A stretch of 64,000 nucleotides of DNA from positions 620,001-684,000 of the forward strand of contig NZ_CP142422.1 of the NCBI RefSeq assembly GCF_035974275.1. Direction: 5' to 3'. A program made the translations under genes and the position numbers. The notes beneath the pieces are model-generated. The model made no database searches and was not told the origin of the DNA. It saw nothing but the letters and a program-made list of their open reading frames with translations. Every line of letters begins with the position of its first letter. The stretch's first letter is position 1. Below are positions 61,042 to 64,000 of this stretch, piece after piece. The stretch comes from Chryseobacterium sp. MYb264. Its GTDB lineage: Bacteria > Bacteroidota > Bacteroidia > Flavobacteriales > Weeksellaceae.

Positions 61042-61110
61042 GATTCTTCTTTGCTCACTTGAATATTTGTTATATCTAAATTAAAACTTTGCATCAAAAA
61101 AAATTAGCTT
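61042..61110. repeat. Dispersed 60-70-base intergenic repeat, copy 2
   Basis: Matches 51258-51318 across its length, with an extra 8 bases in the middle. Its right end overlaps the last two codons of the minus-strand AraC gene. Confidence 0.7.
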
Positions 61111-62270
61111 AATTCAAATTTCTGTTCTGAAATATTTTCAAAACTATTCTTTTGATGTTCTTTTATCAAACCTTTATAATATTCAGAAGGAGTTTTACCG
61201 ATAATTTCTTTAAAATACCGATTAAAAGAGGATTTAGACTTAAAACCCGCTTCGTAAGCAAAAGATAAAAAATTAATATTTTCATTCTTTTCAATGGCTT
61301 TTTCTACCATTTTTTTGAAATATTCGATACGATATTCGTTGATGTAGCGATAAAATGGTTTATGTTTGTAACCGTTCAGCATTTCGCTGATTTGATATTT
61401 ATTGATGGATGTTTTCAAAGCCAGCTCATCCAAAGTAAGATCACAATTTCTGAAAAGTTCTTCTTTTTGTACAGAATCATCCATTTTCAACCATAAATCA
61501 TTGAATTTTACTTCATAATCGATGGTATTTAAAACTGAAGATTCTTTAGCAATATCAATTTGATGATCAAGATTTGAATCAATTGGTTCTAAATGATTTA
61601 CTTCCGTTGAGAAACTTTTTCTAATAATTAATAAGCAGATAATCAATAAAATAAAATAGGCAAGACATCTCATTGAAACATTGATGATCTGTAAATGTTC
61701 GGGATAAATCTGAAGTAAAACTTTAGAAACAACTACCATTAATTCCATAAAAAGAATACAATAAGAAATTCTTGTAATGACGTCGTATTCTGATAATTCT
61801 AAATTATTGATTCTGTTTTTGTTAGAAATTAAAATAGCTTTTAAAGGATAATATAAATTAACGGTAAAAATAGAATACAGACTGAAATTATTGTAAATAT
61901 CAAGCAATCTTTGATCCACCCGATTAAGAACCATAAAAACACAGGAAACCGTAAAATAAGCAATCATTAATACAAAAAGCGGAATAAAAAGAAACCATTT
62001 TTTCGCCAGAGAAAATTTTTTTTTTGTTTTGCTTAAAGTGTATAAATAGATCAACGGACCGTAACAGATAGAAATAAACGTATTCATTTGCTGTCTGATA
62101 CTTTCATCAGGTATAAAATTGAAGATCACAAACTTTATAATCAGATGCACAGCAATCGCCGAAAGCAGAAACATGAAAAGGTAATTTGAAGTGGCTTTTT
62201 TCTCTCTGACCTGCAAAAGCCAAAGCGCAACAATTGCCTGAAAAGCCCCAATAATAACGATATATTGCAT
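61104..62270 (-). CDS. Membrane-anchored AraC-type regulator
   Basis: A 388-residue protein. Residues 1 to about 215 are six or seven membrane helices (starting MQYIVIIGAFQAIVALWLLQ). Residues about 275-375 are the AraC double helix-turn-helix (LTLDELALKTSINKYQISEML, then FAYEAGFKSKSSFNRYFKE). Such membrane-bound AraC proteins in Bacteroidota sense an outside signal. The divergent TonB-dependent receptor, 259 bases away, is the probable target. Confidence 0.88.
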   Translation of the reverse strand: MQYIVIIGAFQAIVALWLLQVREKKATSNYLFMFLLSAIAVHLIIKFVIFNFIPDESIRQQMNTFISICYGPLIYLYTLSKTKKKFSLAKKWFLFIPLFVLMIAYFTVSCVFMVLNRVDQRLLDIYNNFSLYSIFTVNLYYPLKAILISNKNRINNLELSEYDVITRISYCILFMELMVVVSKVLLQIYPEHLQIINVSMRCLAYFILLIICLLIIRKSFSTEVNHLEPIDSNLDHQIDIAKESSVLNTIDYEVKFNDLWLKMDDSVQKEELFRNCDLTLDELALKTSINKYQISEMLNGYKHKPFYRYINEYRIEYFKKMVEKAIEKNENINFLSFAYEAGFKSKSSFNRYFKEIIGKTPSEYYKGLIKEHQKNSFENISEQKFELS

Positions 62271-62529
62271 TTTCCCTTAGGTTTATACAAAATAAATACA
62301 AAACCATCACTTATACCTTCTCAATCTTATTATATATCTATTAAAAATTTAATAATGAAATTAATATTTGGTTAATAGATAAATAATAAATAGTTAAAAT
62401 GGTTTAATTTGTTAATAATCAATTATTTGAAGGTATCAAACCAACGAGTGACACGTTTGGATTTATGATTTTTTTCACAGGACGAATTGAAGTGCGGATC
62501 TGCCCAATTTTACCATAAAAAAAATTCCT

Positions 62530-64000
62530 ATGAATAATTCTATTGGTTTTTCAAATCAGAAGTCGAGGATTATACAGATATCTGCTTTTTTTCTGTTGGC
62601 TTCTTTTGGAACCATTCATGCACAAACCATCAAAGGAACTGTGGTTGGAAAAACAAACGGAGCGCTTCCTGGAGCTAATATTTCGATTGTAGATGCTGAT
62701 GCGAAATCTGTTTCGTCTTTAGATGGAGATTTTAATTTATTATCTCCAAAGTTAGGCGAGATTAATGTAAAAGTTGAATATATCGGCTATGAGACGAAAA
62801 TTTTCCCTGTAACCATTAAAGAAGGAACGAATGATCTGGGCTACCTCACAATAAATCCTGAAGACAAAAAAGTAAAAGATAAGGTAAGCGATATTCAGGA
62901 GGTTGTGATTGCGCGACCTAATGCACTAACTCAGGCGAAAGCGTACGAAATCAAGAAAAATAATAACGCGATTATGGAAGTTATCGCCGCCGATGCGATT
63001 GGTAAACTTCCGGATAGAAACGCCGCAGAAGCTGTACAGAGAGTTCAGGGTGTTGCGGTGGCAAGGTATCATGGGGAAGCAGATCAGGCAACGGTGCGAG
63101 GAACTCCTTTTGCATGGACTTCCGCTTTATTCAACGGAAACCGACTTCCTAGTGCCAACGTTTTAGGAAACAGATCTTTCGTTTTGGATGTTGTTCCTTC
63201 TGAATTGATTCAGTTTGTACAGGTTTCAAAAGCGGTAACGCCTGATATGGATGGCGATGCGATTGGCGGAAGCATCAATTTCATCACAAGAACGGCGCCG
63301 GCAAAGAAAACATTAAGCGTAAGTGGAGCAGGAGGGTATAATAATTTCTCTCATAATGCGACGTACAACGGTTCTATCGTATATGGCGATCGCTTTTTCA
63401 AAAATAAATTAGGCGTTATCTTATCGGGTGCGATTTGGGACAGACAATGGGGCGCAGATGCTTTTGATGTGACGTATAATACAGGTGCTGAAAATGATGT
63501 TCAGAAGAAATCGATCAACTCGGTGATGATGAAAAGGTATATGGGAACGAGACGAACAATTGGTCTGAATGGCGGTCTGGAATATAAATTAAATGCCAAT
63601 AACAAGTTCTATTTCAGAGGAATGTTTAATAAATTTGATGATATTCGTCCAGTTTACGAATCGTATGTAGATTATACCAACAATCGTTATCAGTACAATT
63701 TCAGATATTCTCATTATCAAACGGAATTATACGGAATGGAGTTAGGCGGGGAACACAGCATCACTCCAAAACTGAATATTGATTGGATGTTAAGCGATTA
63801 TCAGGCAAAATATTTCCTGGATACGCCGCCAACTAATGAAATAAAAGGGCTTCCAATAGCGACTTTCAGACAAAAAATAACAGGCGGATTTACCAATCTT
63901 TCCAATGATGGAAAACGCTATTGGGGATTTGATTCACCAAACGGAATTGGCGGAGAATATATGGATTATACCTCCGATACAGCCAATCCGAACGAAGTAA
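62530..64000 (+). CDS. TonB-dependent receptor, N-terminal part (3' end outside window)
   Basis: At least 490 codons, open to the window end. A signal peptide (about 1-33, ending SFGTIHAQ) is followed by a carboxypeptidase-regulatory-like domain (IKGTVVGKTNGALPGANISI...GYETKIF, about 34-110) and the plug (ADAIGKLPDRNAAEAVQRVQGVAV, VRGTP, SKAVTPDMDGDAIGGSINFIT). Barrel strands then begin. The AVTPDMDGDAIGG block marks the TIGR01782-like group that takes up carbohydrates or large ligands. Regulated, I infer, by the divergent membrane AraC protein. No substrate-binding SusD gene is visible within the window. Confidence 0.92.
   Translation, partial: MNNSIGFSNQKSRIIQISAFFLLASFGTIHAQTIKGTVVGKTNGALPGANISIVDADAKSVSSLDGDFNLLSPKLGEINVKVEYIGYETKIFPVTIKEGTNDLGYLTINPEDKKVKDKVSDIQEVVIARPNALTQAKAYEIKKNNNAIMEVIAADAIGKLPDRNAAEAVQRVQGVAVARYHGEADQATVRGTPFAWTSALFNGNRLPSANVLGNRSFVLDVVPSELIQFVQVSKAVTPDMDGDAIGGSINFITRTAPAKKTLSVSGAGGYNNFSHNATYNGSIVYGDRFFKNKLGVILSGAIWDRQWGADAFDVTYNTGAENDVQKKSINSVMMKRYMGTRRTIGLNGGLEYKLNANNKFYFRGMFNKFDDIRPVYESYVDYTNNRYQYNFRYSHYQTELYGMELGGEHSITPKLNIDWMLSDYQAKYFLDTPPTNEIKGLPIATFRQKITGGFTNLSNDGKRYWGFDSPNGIGGEYMDYTSDTANPNEV

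Noticed and set aside
1..64000. tRNA, rRNA, tmRNA, CRISPR, insertion sequence, phage or toxin-antitoxin genes
   Set aside because: I scanned the intergenic gaps and found no tRNA-like T-loops, no repeat-spacer arrays, and no transposase, integrase or toxin-like proteins.

Overview
The window reads as chromosomal DNA of a flavobacterium close to Chryseobacterium (Bacteroidota, Flavobacteriia). The evidence is the low G+C content, the Bacteroidota promoter element TAnnTTTG (sometimes with TTTG or TTG about 20 bases upstream) before many genes, A-rich leaders without clear Shine-Dalgarno sites, and lineage-typical families: GLPGLI protein, DUF4294, stand-alone MnmD, YtxJ/YfiT bacillithiol proteins, and pdhA followed by pdhC. 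No rRNA, tRNA, CRISPR array, phage or transposase gene was found.

Region 1-31 kb is mostly housekeeping: the 3' end of typA, a porin plus MFS importer pair, aroB-map, an RsuA/RluB pseudouridine synthase, a GLPGLI protein, a MATE exporter, a sigma-54-type response regulator without a DNA-binding domain, a YggS protein, a polysaccharide deacetylase lipoprotein, a Crp/Fnr-DJ-1 pair, a copper ATPase with an HMA-AraC fusion regulator, an RRM protein, a mannose-lectin-like protein, a BlaI-PAP2 pair, pdhA-pdhC, a 1.15-kb repeat-filled gap, an rpe operon, Nudix, mnmD and ilvE.

Region 31-43.8 kb holds era, DoxX, a secreted S9 peptidase, a decayed HAD phosphatase, Crp/Fnr-GNAT, pncA, a DEAD helicase, a bacillithiol-type operon (yfiT broken by an amber codon, DUF1569, ytxJ, Crp/Fnr), and a divergent MocR-EamA pair.

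Region 43.8-51.2 kb looks like a general stress island: a small lipoprotein, two tandem Crp/Fnr paralogues, a highly disordered KGG-type protein, a YciE ferritin-like protein, a small orphan, a large KatE-type catalase, a CinA-like protein and a stress-type SDR. Two nearly identical TGA-N6-TCA palindromes sit about 30 bases upstream of -7 elements before the lipoprotein gene and the KGG gene. This is the strongest regulatory signal in the window, and it points to direct control by the neighbouring Crp/Fnr proteins.

Region 51.2-64 kb holds a two-component system with a PAP2 phosphatase and a TauE/SafE exporter (an identical direct repeat precedes both the regulator and the PAP2 gene), an HxlR-DsbA divergent pair with a clear palindromic operator, three AraC-type regulators each divergent from a target (an exported flavodoxin-RidA fusion, a phytanoyl-CoA dioxygenase-like enzyme, and a TonB-dependent receptor cut by the window end), and dispersed intergenic repeats.
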